From Anadara kagoshimensis (lineage: Eukaryota; Mollusca; Bivalvia; Arcoida; Arcidae): a stretch of DNA of 64,000 bases. Under the pieces are notes generated by a model that searched no databases, had not been told where the DNA came from, and saw nothing but the letters and a program-made list of their open reading frames with translations. Every line of letters begins with the position of its first letter. Within the stretch, counting starts at the first letter, position 1. Positions 25,411 to 38,169 of this stretch are shown piece by piece. Location of the stretch: the NCBI GenBank assembly GCA_021292105.1, contig CM037863.1, positions 3,422,892 through 3,486,891 of the forward strand, read 5' to 3'. Made by a program: the position numbers and the translations under genes.

Positions 25411-25899
25411 AAACCGTGCAACACCATGTCGATCATAAAAATACAATTTCTCCAATTTCTCTTGATAGCAAATTTCCTTTTGAAATAAAGAATAATAATG
25501 AATGTTGTGTTTTGTGTGAATTTGACATTGTCACAGTTAATACAGAAATCATTATTATTTATTTTCAGTAATTTTCCAAATATTTTCTGTTCGCTACAGT
25601 GATAGCTAAAGGTTATGGAAAAGTTCTAAAATAATCAAGCTGGACTTTTAAAAAATTCTTCCACAGTTTTTCTTAGTGACATTAAAATGGAATATGATAT
25701 TCTTAAATAATGTATGAAACTGCGATTATTTCTAAATTTAATAGTGAAAAATTCATAAAAATTCGTCCACAAATAATCCATGTGATTCGTTTTAAAAATG
25801 GATGTATTTTTAAGACTAATATAAAATCTAACGACGTAATCGAATGTTTTGAGAAACAAAAGAAAACTTTGACGTCATTTTCTCATATTATGACGTAAT

Positions 25900-25926
25900 T
25901 GCCATAAGGGTCATGGAGCGGCTCAT
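25900..25926 (-). repeat. Right member of a widely spaced inverted repeat
   Basis: On the minus strand ATGAGCCGCTCCATGACCCT and then TATGGCA, the same as 14905-14939 without an 8-base spacer. It could be the end of a large element or an independent copy of a dispersed repeat. Confidence 0.55.
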
Positions 25927-26900
25927 TATTATAATGTTATATTGGTCTAATGATCAGTTAGATATATCAATGAAGGTCTTGCAAAAACCCTGGCATATTG
26001 GTATTAACTGATGAAAATTCCCTTTTATTATCCATTAAACCATTGCACGAGATATGCACATACCCTCAGATGATCTTAGGTGTACGTTAAGGCCCCATGA
26101 CCTCGTGTTTCCTAACTGCTTGCTGGGTTTTAAAATATAAAAACTGCAATGTGTTTAATCATGATTTGTTTTAATGTATAAATATATTGCCATCCAAAAT
26201 TATTTTACATGTTTAAATCTGGTGATGTCATTCCAAGATGCAAATCTTCAAAAAATTATATCCTTGAAAGCATTCCTATTCTAAAGTTGACTGGTTGTCA
26301 GCTTAAACAGAATTTTTAACAATGGCATTGCTTTGTAAGCGGTTTTCTCTGTTGTATAAAGTTTGTGATGTGGTAACAAGTTCCACCATAGAGTATTAAT
26401 TGTAAAATCGTTAAAACTTTGTAAACAGAACGTGTGATTATGAAATATAAACTATTGAGGCAGTCAAGAAAATTATACAGCTAATTAATGAAATATGAGG
26501 TAAATATTAAATTTATTGAGAGTTTTTGGCTTTGAATGAGCACTGGATACATTGACAAGTGTATTCCGTAGTACTATTAGTAATAGTGAGTCCTTGTCTT
26601 TAACAGGAGATGAAATGTAGAATGTGGCTGTCATTATAAAACTGTTAATTGTGATATTTCATATCAAAAATTATTCTTTGTATATATGATGTAGTTCAAT
26701 TTTCCCACTTCCACCACACTGGCCAGTGTAGCCAGCTAGACAGGATATACTTACCATTTCCAAGGACCTAGCCTGACTTCTCTTGTGCAACTTCACTTTT
26801 TTAACTGAATTTGAGCTGTTTTTGATTTGCTTTTGTGATTGCAAATTTTACGTAGATTGTTTTTTTGTAGTCGACTGTATTTAAAACCTTTCCATTTTAG

Positions 26901-28407
26901 AACAATATAGCTCTATTGTGAGGGATTTGAAACAGGAAGAGTCTGTGTTTGTTGCAACAAGAGGGACACAAAAGGTTAAAGAGGCTATCAAGAGTAATTC
27001 TATCGTGACTGTTACTGGTAATATGGGAGCTGGAAAATCGGCCACAGTTATCCATGTTGCGATACAGCTTGAAATTGAGGGATACCAAATTCTTCCTGTT
27101 GTTTCCCCAGAGGATATACATCGTTATCTGCTAAAATCAAAGAAACAGGTTTTTGTTTTAGAAGATCCTATTGGAACACATGGGTTAGATAAAGATATTT
27201 TTAAAGTATGGCTTAAACATAATAAAACACTTTTATCTGTCATCTCGGGTAATACAAAAATGTTATGTAGTATACGTAAACAGGTGATGAATGACCCAGA
27301 TTTTAAATTAGAGACAACTGTTTTTAGTAAGACTGTTGTTGATTTACAGGATGAAAAAATCCAACTTGATGAAAAAGAAAAATTATCCATGATAAATCAA
27401 CACTTCAAAATTAATGAGATATATATGCCAATTTCCCGGAAAGCTACATTTATATTCAGAAAGATTAAAGAATTGTTTCCCCTGCTGTGTAAATTGTTCT
27501 CAACAAACAATGAATTTCGTTTGTTTGGTTGGGATTTTTTCTCTGATCCGTTCCCAGTAATATTAAAAGATCTTGAAAAAATTCAAAGCCATAACAAAGT
27601 TAAATATGATGTTTTAGTTTTGTGTTTTGCTTTTGGTAATAAGCTTGATTTAAATCTGTTTAGTCCCTCGAATCCAAAAAATCTCAAATCTAGCGCTGAC
27701 TCTGTCATAGCCAATTGCGATATAGATTTAAGAGTCCCTTTGTCAGAGTTCTCTAAAGGGGCAAAATCTTTAGTTGGTGTTTACCTTCGTCAGGAAGCAG
27801 GAATTTACAAGTTCAGTCATGATTTGATTTTTGATGTTGTTGCATTTCACTTTGGAAGTACGTGTCCACAGTTGTTACTAAAGGTTAGTACCAGTAAATT
27901 TATATGTAACAGGATTTTAGTTAACAAATCACATGCTAAAGATAATGATCCGCACGTGATAATTTTATCTCCAGAGTATTATATCAATCTCATTACACGA
28001 CTTTTAGATGATTTAAAAATTGGAATTTATAATTACTGTTTTATGAATAAATGTTGGGATGACGATCAGTTTTTTAAATCATTCATTGCTTTTGTTAGTG
28101 AAAAAAATGAAAATGATTTATCCTCTGGTATTAAAAAAGATGTGTCAAGTATGTTTATTAAAGCTAATCAAATAAATACAGAATCCATTGTCCAAGAGCG
28201 TGAAAATATTTTTACAGAAGATCCTGAGTCAACTTGGTCATGGTACTATATGGCAGTGGCAAAATTAAGTTCATCAGGTTGTACTGCATTACATTGGATT
28301 GCAGCGTTCAGGCATACAAAATTGTTTTTCTCTATATGGGAAAACTTAACATCTGATCAAAAAGAACAAATCTCTGAAACGGTTCCTTTACTAGATCTTG
28401 TTTTTTA
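26901..28407 (+). CDS. nSTAND3-like P-loop NTPase, 5' part of the gene 1 terminal exon
   Basis: The exon opens after a TTTCCATTTTAG acceptor with two bases completing a codon (phase 1). The open frame covers about 500 residues. Counting from the in-frame GTG codon at 26918, a short lead VFVATRGTQKVKEAI is followed by Walker A G34-NMGAGKS-41 and a Walker B-like strand VFVLED at 78-83. This arrangement, with the preceding FVATR motif, is that of the novel STAND NTPase 3 family in animals, which act as nucleotide-driven switches in NLR-like proteins. The rest of the domain is helical and ends in an ankyrin-like segment (GCTALHWIAAFRHTKLFFSI). The frame stops at a TAG (28406-28408) immediately after a six-T run; one extra T would read on into the next ankyrin repeat. 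That indicates a frameshift or an assembly error, not a true C-terminus. Confidence 0.8.
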
Positions 28408-28408
28408 G

Positions 28409-30915
28409 GAGGAGATTTAGAATTATGTAAAGCAATGTTATCATGTGAGAGTAGCAAGTATAATAAATCAGATAATGAAAAGCTACTGCATTATGCTGTA
28501 TTTGGAGCTGATGCTGATGTTGTAGAGTTACTTATAGCTAGAGGTGTAGATATCAATGATCAGAAAAATAGTAATAAACAAACAGCTTTACATATTGCTG
28601 CTGGATGTGGTAATACATCTGCTGTTGACATATTACTTAAAAACCAGGCTGACATTGATGTCTATGACTGTAATGGTTTTACCCCATTAATGAATGCATC
28701 ACATAATGGATATACTAGTACTGTTGAGTTATTATTACTTAAAGGTGCTAGTATTGACAAGTGTGACAATAAAGGTACTACCCCATTAATGTCAGCATCA
28801 TATTTTGGAAATACTAGTACTGTTGAGATATTATTACTTAAAGGTGCTAGTGTTGACATGTGTTACAATGATGGTTTTACCTCATTAATGTTAGCATCAC
28901 ACAATGAATACTAGTATTGTTGAGATATTATTACTTAAAGGTGCTAGTGTTGACATGTGTAGCAATAAAGGTTTTACCTCATTAATGTTAGCATCACAGA
29001 ATGGACATACTAGTACTGTTGAGTTATCATTACTTAATGGTGCTGGTATTGATATGTGTAACAATCATGGTTTTACCTCATTAATGTTAGCATCACAGAA
29101 TGGACATACTAGTACTGTTGAGATATTATTACTTAAAGGTGCTAGTATTGACATGTGTAGCAATAAAGGTTTTACCTCATTAATGTTAGCATCACAGAAT
29201 GGACATACTAGTACTGTTGAGTTATCATTACTTAATGGTGCTGGTATTGACATGTGTAACAATGATGGTTTTACCTCATTAATGTTAGCATCACAGAATG
29301 GACATACTAGTACTGTTGAGTTATTATTACTTAAAGGTGCTAGTATTGACATGTGTGACAATGAAGGTTTTACCTCAATAATGTTAGCATCGCAGAATGG
29401 ACATACTAGTACTGTTGAGTTATTATTACGTAAAGGTGCTAGTATTGACATGTTTGACAATAGAGGCAATACCTCATTAATTTTTGCATCATATTATGGA
29501 CATACTAGTACTGTTGAGTTATTACTACGTAAAGGTGCTAGTATTGACATGTGTAACAATGAAGGTTTTACCTCATTAATGTTAGCATCAAAGGATGGAC
29601 ATACTAGTACTGTTGAGTTATTATTACTTAAAGGTGCTAGTGTTGACAAGTGTAACAATGAAGGTACTACGTCATTAATGTTAGCATCAAAGGATGGACA
29701 TACTAGTACTGTTGAGTTATTATTACTTAAAGGTGCTAGTGTTGACAAGTGTAACAATGAAGGTACTACGTCATTAATGTTAGCATCAAAGGATGGACAT
29801 ACTAGTACTGTTGAGTTATTATTACTTAATGGTGCTAGTGTTGACATGTGTAACAATGAAGGTACTACGTCATTAATGTTAGCATCAAAGGATGGACATA
29901 CTAGTACTGTTGAGTTATTATTACTTAATGGTGCTGGTATTGACATGTGTAACAATGAAGGTACTACGTCATTAATGTTAGCATCACAGGATGGACATAC
30001 TAGTACTGTTGAGTTATTATTACTTAAAGGTGCTAGTGTTGACAAGTGTAACAATGAGGTACTACGTCATTAATGTTAGCATCAAAGGATGGACATACTA
30101 GTACTGTTGAGTTATTATTACTTAATGGTGCTAGGTTGACATGTGTAACAATGAAGGTACTACTCATTAATTACATCAAGGATGGACATACTAGTACTGT
30201 TAAGTTATTATTACTTAAAGGTGCTAGTATTGACATGTGTAACAATGAGGTTTTACCTCATTAATATTAGCATCATAATGGACATACTAGTACTGTTCAG
30301 TTATATTACTTAAAGGTGCTGTATTGACATGTGTAACAATGAGGTTTTACCTCATTAATGTTAGCATCACAGAATAGACATACTAGTACTGTTGAGTTAT
30401 TATTACTTAAAGGTGCTAGTATTGACATGTGTAACAATGAAGGTTTTACCTCATTAATGTTAGCATCACAGAATGGACATACTAGTACTGTTGAGATATT
30501 ATTACTTAAAGGTGCTAGTATTGACATGTGTAACAATGAAGGTTTTACCTCATTATATTAGCATCACAATGGACATACTAGTACTGTTCATATTATTACT
30601 TAAGGTGCTAGTATTGACATGTGTGACAATGATGGTTTTACCTCAATTATGTTAGCATCACAGAATGGACATACTATTACTGTTAAGTTACTTTTACTTA
30701 AAAGTGCTAGTATTGACATGTGTAACAATAGAGGCAATACCTCATTAATCTTAGCTTCATATAATGGACATGCTAGTGTTGTTGAATTATTATTACGCCA
30801 CAGTGCTCGTATTGAAATTTGTAATTATTTTGGTAAAAGTGCAATGATCTATGCATCAGCCAAAGGTCATGATCATATTGTTGAGTTATTAAAGCGCAAA
30901 GGTGCAACAACATGA
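28409..30915 (+). CDS. Ankyrin-repeat array (about 24 repeats), 3' part of the gene 1 terminal exon
   Basis: The stretch carries tandem 99-bp units encoding 33-residue ankyrin repeats of the form DGHTSTVELLLLKGAS-(I/V)DMCNNEG-(F/T)TSLMLAS. The first three to four and the last two to three repeats are diverged; the middle ones are nearly identical even at silent sites. Ankyrin arrays serve as ligand or protein recognition surfaces, here probably the sensor end of the NTPase. The frame is open at 28435-28911, 28904-30053 and 30619-30915. It is broken by a 2-nt loss near 28908, a 1-nt loss near 30056 and a cluster of small deletions to about 30610. The final TGA is 30913-30915, after a diverged C-terminal repeat (AKGHDHIVELLKRKGATT). 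Confidence 0.8.
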
Positions 30916-31050
30916 TTTGAATCTGATACTATGATGTGACAATTTACACCAGTAGTATTATGGTATTATTTATCTTAAATATTTGGAAACAGCTGTAACT
31001 TTTATTTCTTCTAAATATGTATAATCTAAAAATTATTTTTGGTTTTGAAA

Positions 31051-31056
31051 AATAAA
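31051..31056 (+). terminator. Polyadenylation signal of gene 1
   Basis: AATAAA lies about 135 bp after the final stop codon of the ankyrin exon, in an otherwise featureless AT-rich 3' flank. It is a plausible 3'-end signal; its use is inferred from position. Confidence 0.5.
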
Positions 31057-31589
31057 GAGTGCATCCAAATTTATTTTTAATTTGGTTTTAACTTTCCTGT
31101 TATAAAAAGTTACATTTTCCACTAAAATTAGCTGTAATATGTTCCCTTGGTGACCCCATATTCATATATTACCGTAAAAATTAAACTAAAGGCAACAACG
31201 AAAATGCAAATGACTTTTATTGTCGGTATTATTGAAAAAATTTTCGGCGTGTGTATCAATGCTTTAGAAGATAGAGTTTTCTTGAGAAGATAACAATATT
31301 TCTAAATTTGTCGATTTTTTATTCTTAATTTTATAAGAAACCAGATGACAATGATAAGGACTGTTAAAGAGGAACATTATAGCGGACATTTGTCGGAAAT
31401 AAATTTCACAACCGGATCGTTAAGTTACCTCAGTGTAACTCATGTTTTCCAGAAACTTTGTACTTTATAATCATTGCCACTTAACTATGAGTTAAATGGC
31501 TAAAACTATTTTAGATAAATGATATTGCATCTACCCGTATTCTTGTTTTAAAGAGGATGGAAATATATAATCAGTTGCAATTTTAATAC

Positions 31590-33540
31590 AGAGATTTACA
31601 AGTATAAAATTGTACACGTGTTAAATTATCATTTTATTTTTCTTACATTGACACATGTGTAAAATTGTATACGTATTAAATTATCATATTTTCAATAGAG
31701 ATTTACAAACATGTAAAATTGTATATGTGTTACATTATCATTTTTATTAGCTAACATGACCAAAGGTCATGTGAGCTTATGGTATGGTGCAGCGTGCGTG
31801 TGTGTGCGTGCGTCATTAACACACTTTTTCGACTTCTCCTCTGAAAATACTTGGCAGATTTAAACGAGACTTGGTCAGAAGCATGTTTGGGTCGGTGCAA
31901 TTTAGATTTGTTCATGGCGTTGCCATGGCTACCAAAACTAGGTCACAGTGACCTAGGGGTTAAAAATCTTAAAACATCTTTTCTCTGAAACTGATGATAG
32001 GAGAAAAATCTAATGTGATATTTGGCTTCTCTAGGATCTTAAACCTATAGTTTGTTCATTTTGTGAAATTCGGACAAAAAATTGGTCACGCGTTTTTGCG
32101 TTTATTTTGAAAAAATCGTAAAATAGCTTCAAATTGTTATCACTTGACTATTTGATCAGATAATAACATGGGGATTTCAGTTTTGACATCTTCTTCTTAG
32201 TATCTTTAAAATGAGTTCAAGGTCAATTGTAAAGGTCGTGACCTATTTTTTCACCTTTGATTATAATTATTATTTGGAAAACCATAAACTTTTTGTACAG
32301 GCATGTATATTAGAATGTTGTAGGTATTGATACAACGATCATTTTGATGTATAGAAAAAGGTCATGGGTTCAAAGGTTAAGGTCACGATCCGAAACAATA
32401 CTGAAATGGTTAATTATCTTGAAAACTATTAACTTTTTGTATAGGCATGTATATTAGAATGTTGTAGGTATTGATACAACGATCATTTTGATGTATAGAA
32501 AAAGGTCATGGGTTCAAAGGTCAAGGGCACAGATGCCAAACAATACAGAAATGGTTAATTATCTCGAAAACTATCAATTTGTTGTATAGGCTAGATATAA
32601 AAATGTTGTAGGTATTGGTATAACGATCATTTTTAATGTTCAGAAAAAGGTCATGGGTTCAGAGGTCCAGGTCACAGATGCGAAACAATACTGAAATGGT
32701 TAATTATCTTGAAAACTGCAAACTTTTTGTATAGGCATGTATATTACAATGTTGTAGGTATTGATACAACAATCATTTTGATGTATAGAAAAAGGTCATG
32801 GGTTCAAAGGTCAAGGTTACAGATGTGAAACAATACCGAAATGGTTTTGTATAGGCATGTATATTAGAATGTTGTAGGTATTGATACAATGGTCATTGGA
32901 TGTAAAGAAAAAGTCATTGGGGTTTCGGTATTTCTTTTCTTGAAATCTATCAGCTAGCCATTAGTTATCAGCTGAGCGTATCAGGCACATGGGCCTCTTG
33001 TTTTTAGTACAGAGATTGACACATGTGCGAAAATGTGTATGTGTTAAATTATCATATTAATTTTTAATACAGTGATTGACACACATGTAAAATTGTATTA
33101 GCGTTAACTTATGATTTTATTTTCAATAGAGATTGAAACACGTGTAAAATTGTGTATGTGTTAAATTATATTTATTTTTTAATACAAAGAATGACACATT
33201 TGTAAACTCGTGTTTTCGTTAAATTATGATATTTATTTTCAATAGAAATTGAAACACGTGTAAAATTGTGTATATGTAAAAATATATTTATTTTTAATAC
33301 AGAGAGATTGAAACACCTGTAAAGTTGTACATATTGTAATTAATCGTTTTTGTTTTCAATACAGAAATTCAAACATGTGTAAGTTTGTGCATCTGTTAAA
33401 TAATGGTTTTAATATTCAATACAGAGATTGACACATGTGTTAAATTTTTACTTTATTTCAATACAGAGATCCACACAGGTGTAAAAGTTTAAGTGTTTAA
33501 ATCAGTTGAAGTTTTAATGCAGAGATTTTCAAGTGTAAAA
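31590..33540 (+). repeat. About 60-bp degenerate minisatellite, split by an insertion
   Basis: The units resemble ATACAGAGATTGACACATGT followed by GTAAAATTGTATATGTGTTA and an AT-rich filler. About three units lie at 31590-31748 and about nine at 33003-33540, with a different element in between. Confidence 0.7.
31749..33002 (+). mobile_element. About 1.25-kb dispersed element nested in the minisatellite
   Basis: It begins AGCTAACATGACCAAAGGTC and ends GGCACATGGGCCTCTTG, with TTTTTA at both junctions as a possible target duplication. It contains five tandem copies of a 144-bp unit (ATGTTGTAGG at 32315, 32459, 32603, 32749 and 32869; the last spacing is 120). No coding potential was seen. Its class is unknown to me. 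Confidence 0.65.
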
Positions 33541-35844
33541 TTGTACGTGTAAATTATCATTAAATTGTCGTGAAAAGTTTAAAAAAAATTGGGAAATTTT
33601 TGCAATATTTCAGTATTTAACAGCACTTTTACAGCTAAAAACCACTCAGCTTTATCAGTATGACGTTGTCAACAGTTTTATTTTGTGAGGATTTTCAGTC
33701 TGTAATGATATGACCATTCTTATACTTGTATAATAATAATGGATGGCAGTTAGACATTTCTCACTTCGATATACTGTCCACACTGACGGTATACGATGTA
33801 CTGTTGAGGGGTCGATTCAAAATGTTGACAGTCCTAGTATATCTATACATTCACGCCTTCTCACGCTTTTTTACAAACATAAATATTTAGAATCACTTCC
33901 CAGAACAGGTGAATCCATTAAAAAACAATTTTATCACTTTTCTTTTAGTATGATCTCTATTTTCCAACAAAACCCATAATAATGCTGACGGCTGATATAA
34001 ACATATCTTTGACCGATGTAAAACATTATGAATGTAGACGGCATGTTTGATAACGTATTGGCACAAATAAACATGTGGCCACAGAGTATACAGTGACTTG
34101 TTCTGTTAACTGGATATTTATTGTTAAGGTATACATGTACAGTGTCCAGATGACCCTATTACTGTCATTTCAAATGTAGAGTACTTGGCAAAAAGTTCTA
34201 TTTTCTATTGTTGGTCGGACCATACAGTGGCTCAAGCCCTCAGCGTTAACATGCGCTGCTAGACATTATGCTGAGTATTTATGCAAGACTGCAAAATGCT
34301 AATAATGTTTAATATGAAATTAGTCAGGCTCTGCATCTTATGAAAAATTAAAATGTTTGATAGTGTCGGAATTTTCTGAATGATGAATTTTATCGACACT
34401 GTCTTGTCCTAACGTAGATTATCCTTTTGGTAAGTTCGCGTTTTTATTTTATTACATTTTAATGTTTTATATCTATACAATTAATTTTAGCTTTTTTTAA
34501 CTCCAGATTCCATTATATACGACGATTCGGTTCTCTTACTATACGTATTACTTCTATCATTAGATGTTGCCGACTTGTGTCCTTGTGTTTTGGATAGAAG
34601 TTTCTCGATATCTTTTCTTTTATTACTATTCAAGTTACAGTGGACAACACTAATCTAATTCGTAATACAGTGTGTGTTTTTGTGATATCAAAATAACACA
34701 ACAATATCAACTGGAAGGAACAACGTTACCATTTCCTTCCTTCTTACTGTAGTAGTTTAAGTGATAAAATGTATCCTTACACACAGAAACGGTTCTCGGA
34801 AAATGTCCCGCTTTTCTAAATAAAATAAAAGAAAATCTAACAGAGTTCAACTCTGTACAATGTTCAAGATGGAAATTAAAGTGTACAGAAAATTGAACGC
34901 TATCTGACGTTACCCGCATTTAATAATTAAAAGCGTAATGAAATATACCTCTTGTATATACAATTAGTAATATTCAAGCCATACACCATTTTCAGTGTCA
35001 ACTAAATAAGTTACATCTTTAGAAATGACCCCACTCAACTGTATACCGTAAACAGTCAGCGTTAGCAGTGTATTGAAGTGGGAAATGTCTATTTATGATT
35101 GTGTTGCATTGTCAGTGTTACAGTATTAATTTTATTTCTTTGAATAAAATTTTAATATTTATTGTTTCGTTCTTATGGTTTTTTATACATTTACATTACT
35201 TTGTAGGACTTCCTTTGACCTATGTACATCCCGGACAATAGAACTAAAATTTGAGATCAGATAAGATTGTTTTAGTTTTAAATAATAAAATTGCAGAGTT
35301 GAAAAGCATTGTCAGTCGAGACCTTAAGCTGTGAAAAGCCGAATAACTGTACAATACTTTCAGCCAATAGAAAACATGATAAAAAACGGGATACACAGAT
35401 TTGTTAGGGACCTTTTCAGATTGATTCTGCAGTAATTTTAAAAAGTAACATATGCAGGCCTACAACATGCCTCAAAATATCAAACACGGGTATGGGCTTT
35501 TCTTTAATCATTGTAGCTACAGTATTTCCTTGATCAGTATATCTGTTATCATTCCACATCTGTATCACATTATTAGACGATTGAATTTGCATTTATGACA
35601 GAATAAGCTATTGGGTCTAGCACTGAATCAGAAGCTGATCAATATTTGTCTAGCACTTAACAACAGACTTGGTCTACATTGATTCTAGCCACTCTGCCCA
35701 TATTACAGTCATAGTCTTGTAAATGTTATAAACATTCTTATAATACTCAACTGACTAGGATATGACTATCTGTCCCCAAAACCACATTCACAAATACGCT
35801 GCAGATCAGCACTGTAGTGCTGTGCTAAAAGTTCTGGAAGGAAC
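33541..35844. other. Non-coding stretch 3' of gene 1
   Basis: No gene or clear repeat is seen. Short open frames at 33743-33979 and 34707-34919 have no protein-like features. Confidence 0.5.
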
Positions 35845-36395
35845 CGTACCCTGTCATTAAATGTCGAGTGCTTGGTGAAAAACGGCCATTAAATTGTCTG
35901 TCTCAATGATATGATCAATCCCTATCTGGATTTGAATCTCTGACCTTCTACAAACTGCATAGTTCCCACACTTCAAGGAATTATTAATTTTTCTAGGTCA
36001 GGGAATTTCATACAGTGTCACGGAATTTCAATATTTCTTTTTAAGAGTTGTGCCTCTGAAATTTTAATCATGTTTTTTTTCTTATTCGGTAAAATCTCCT
36101 AAACTACTACAAAGAACATCACGTATTTTTATTAGAGCCTTAGTCTTTGTTTCTATTTCACATGATATTGCTTAAATAATTGATATCTATTTGTACTTTG
36201 TCATCTATATTGTGATCCTTACTTAACAGTTGATAACTAGTTGCAAAAATCTAAACAAAATATTTAACTGTCTGACAGCTTTCTTGTTCATAATGTAAAG
36301 GGAAACTTAAATTTCATCAGGAAAATGCCAGGGAATTAAGACGGACGGTGGGAACCATAAAAAGGGTGATCACACGACCAGCTGAGCTACACTAA
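35845..36395 (-). repeat. Degenerate SINE of the same family, interrupted
   Basis: GAGTGCTTGGTGAAAAACGG near 35868 matches the body of the SINE at 59830-60180. A B-box-like GGATTTGAATC (near 35930) and an A-box-like ACCAGCTGAGCTACAC (near 36378) lie about 440 bp apart instead of about 50. The intervening piece is bounded by GTTCCCAC and GTGGGAAC, which suggests an insertion in the tRNA head. Confidence 0.45.
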
Positions 36396-38165
36396 TACCT
36401 ATTTATACGGATGATCCGGTTTTCCCAATATCCTTGTTGTGATACCTTTAACATAATGGGCATAGCCAATGTACCATGTGATAAATACGAATTAACGTTT
36501 GTACGGAATGTTCTGGAAAACGTCAATTCCCGCAATAGCGTCTTTTCTTCGGCGAACTGCACTAATGCGATTGTGTCCAATGGAAAAAAATTTTCACACA
36601 AACGTTAGGGAATATCACCTGGTACACTTACGAAATCCATAGAAGGGCAAATTAAAATACCATTCATCGTTTTTTACTCGCACGTTATTAGAGAAATATG
36701 TTAATAAATTGCTAAATACTATTAAACTACTGTGCCGATTAAAACCAAATCTGGAGTGGAAGGAAACTAGATGAAATGAATTATAAATATTGTCTGCGGA
36801 ATCAAACGGGAGGTAATCTTTCTAATTATATAAACATATTGTTGAACCATCAAACACAAGCATGCCAATTTATGTCAAGATATCAATCCCAAAGCAGAGA
36901 GAAAAATTGTTAAGAAATGGCAACATGAACTTCCATCGACTCGCGTGCAATAAAAATTGAATATGAAAGGGAGATGGATCTTCGGCACGTTAAATATATC
37001 AAAGGTTATTTTGAATACAGAGGTACCACATTACAACAACAATATTTTGAGGGCCTTGATAAGCCCAGATTTGCAATAATCGTGAGCTTGTTGCTTTGCA
37101 TACGGTTCCCATAGTAGGAATAAGTACAACCTAGCGTATTATTTGTAAAACAAATAGAGAAGCGAGAGAAGAAGGCATATTGCTGCATCGAATAAGAAAA
37201 TTGACAAAAGGTGATGCCAAAATAGCAATTGTGGATTTGTAGATTGACCTTTTGAGTCGTGTTTGTTTAAATTTAATATAAAGAAAATAGATAGCGGGAC
37301 ATTAACATATCGAGTAAAACGGGTTTTGACGGAAAAATTATCGTATATTCACGAATTATGCAACTAGGGTGTAATATCAAGTTTTTCATTAAAAATCTCC
37401 TATAGAGCTATAGTTGAAATTCTATAGGGCTGTGTGCAAGGAACTTTTCATCAACCCAACTTACACGAATTATGAGAATGAAATCAAAACTTTTAATCAT
37501 TTCTTCGAGAATCTTCTTGAAACTGCGGTTGTCAGAATAAATGTTTCCAGATATTACTGCTCCACTGAAAACATACATAAAAACAATTTATCAAACAGAA
37601 AAAATGAAACCAACATATATTTTTGTAATTGAAATAAAAAATAGAATTAAATGTTTAATTCGTTATATAGCAACACTATTTCTATGGCAGTGAATTACAC
37701 TTCATTGTCATGGAAATCTAATAAACTTGAACAACGATTGATGGTTTTGTATTACTTGTGCCTATTCGTTACAGTAGATCCGCGATTAGCGTACAGTACT
37801 TCTGCACAGAGAAAAGGGATTAAACATGTTGAAACAAACAGGTAAAAGATGCATCCTAATGCACAGATGACGTAAACATCACCAAGGATATTAGTTCTGG
37901 TGTAAACATCAACATTATCGCATTTTGAAATCCTTATAGCGCCAACATTTTCCTTTATACAGATATATTTAATCGCGGATGACCATACAGATTTTCAGTT
38001 ACTCAGTTACGACAAAGGACAAACAATTATCTCTCTGACACCATTACAAACACCATTCGGAACTTATGGTATAAATTGTAATCCACGCTGATTTGAACAT
38101 AGGCAGATAACTTTAATCTTTCCATTTGACCTTTAATTTAAGTATTTATTATGAATGACTGAACG
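36344..38165 (+). repeat. 1.8-kb duplicated block, copy 1
   Basis: It is almost identical to 49982-51810 over the whole length, including short ORFs that have no sign of being genes. Its distal part is a diverged a-type block (GGGATTAAACATGTTGA near 37818). Confidence 0.85.
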
Positions 38166-38169
38166 GACA

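Larger units (their letters stand above)
23508..26900. other. Gene 1 intron, 3' part
   Basis: Apart from the inverted repeat at 25900 and an A-rich tract, nothing is recognised. The 118-codon frame at 24836-25192 lacks splice support. Confidence 0.5.

Noticed and set aside
28662-30536. Minus-strand frames opposite the ankyrin repeats
   Set aside because: They are shadows of the 99-bp coding repeat. The plus strand gives clear ankyrin signatures.
37006-37188. 60-residue minus-strand ORF identical to one at 50647-50829
   Set aside because: Its conservation is explained by the recent 1.8-kb duplication. It has no splice context or protein-like features, and the neighbouring short frames in the same block are equally unconvincing.
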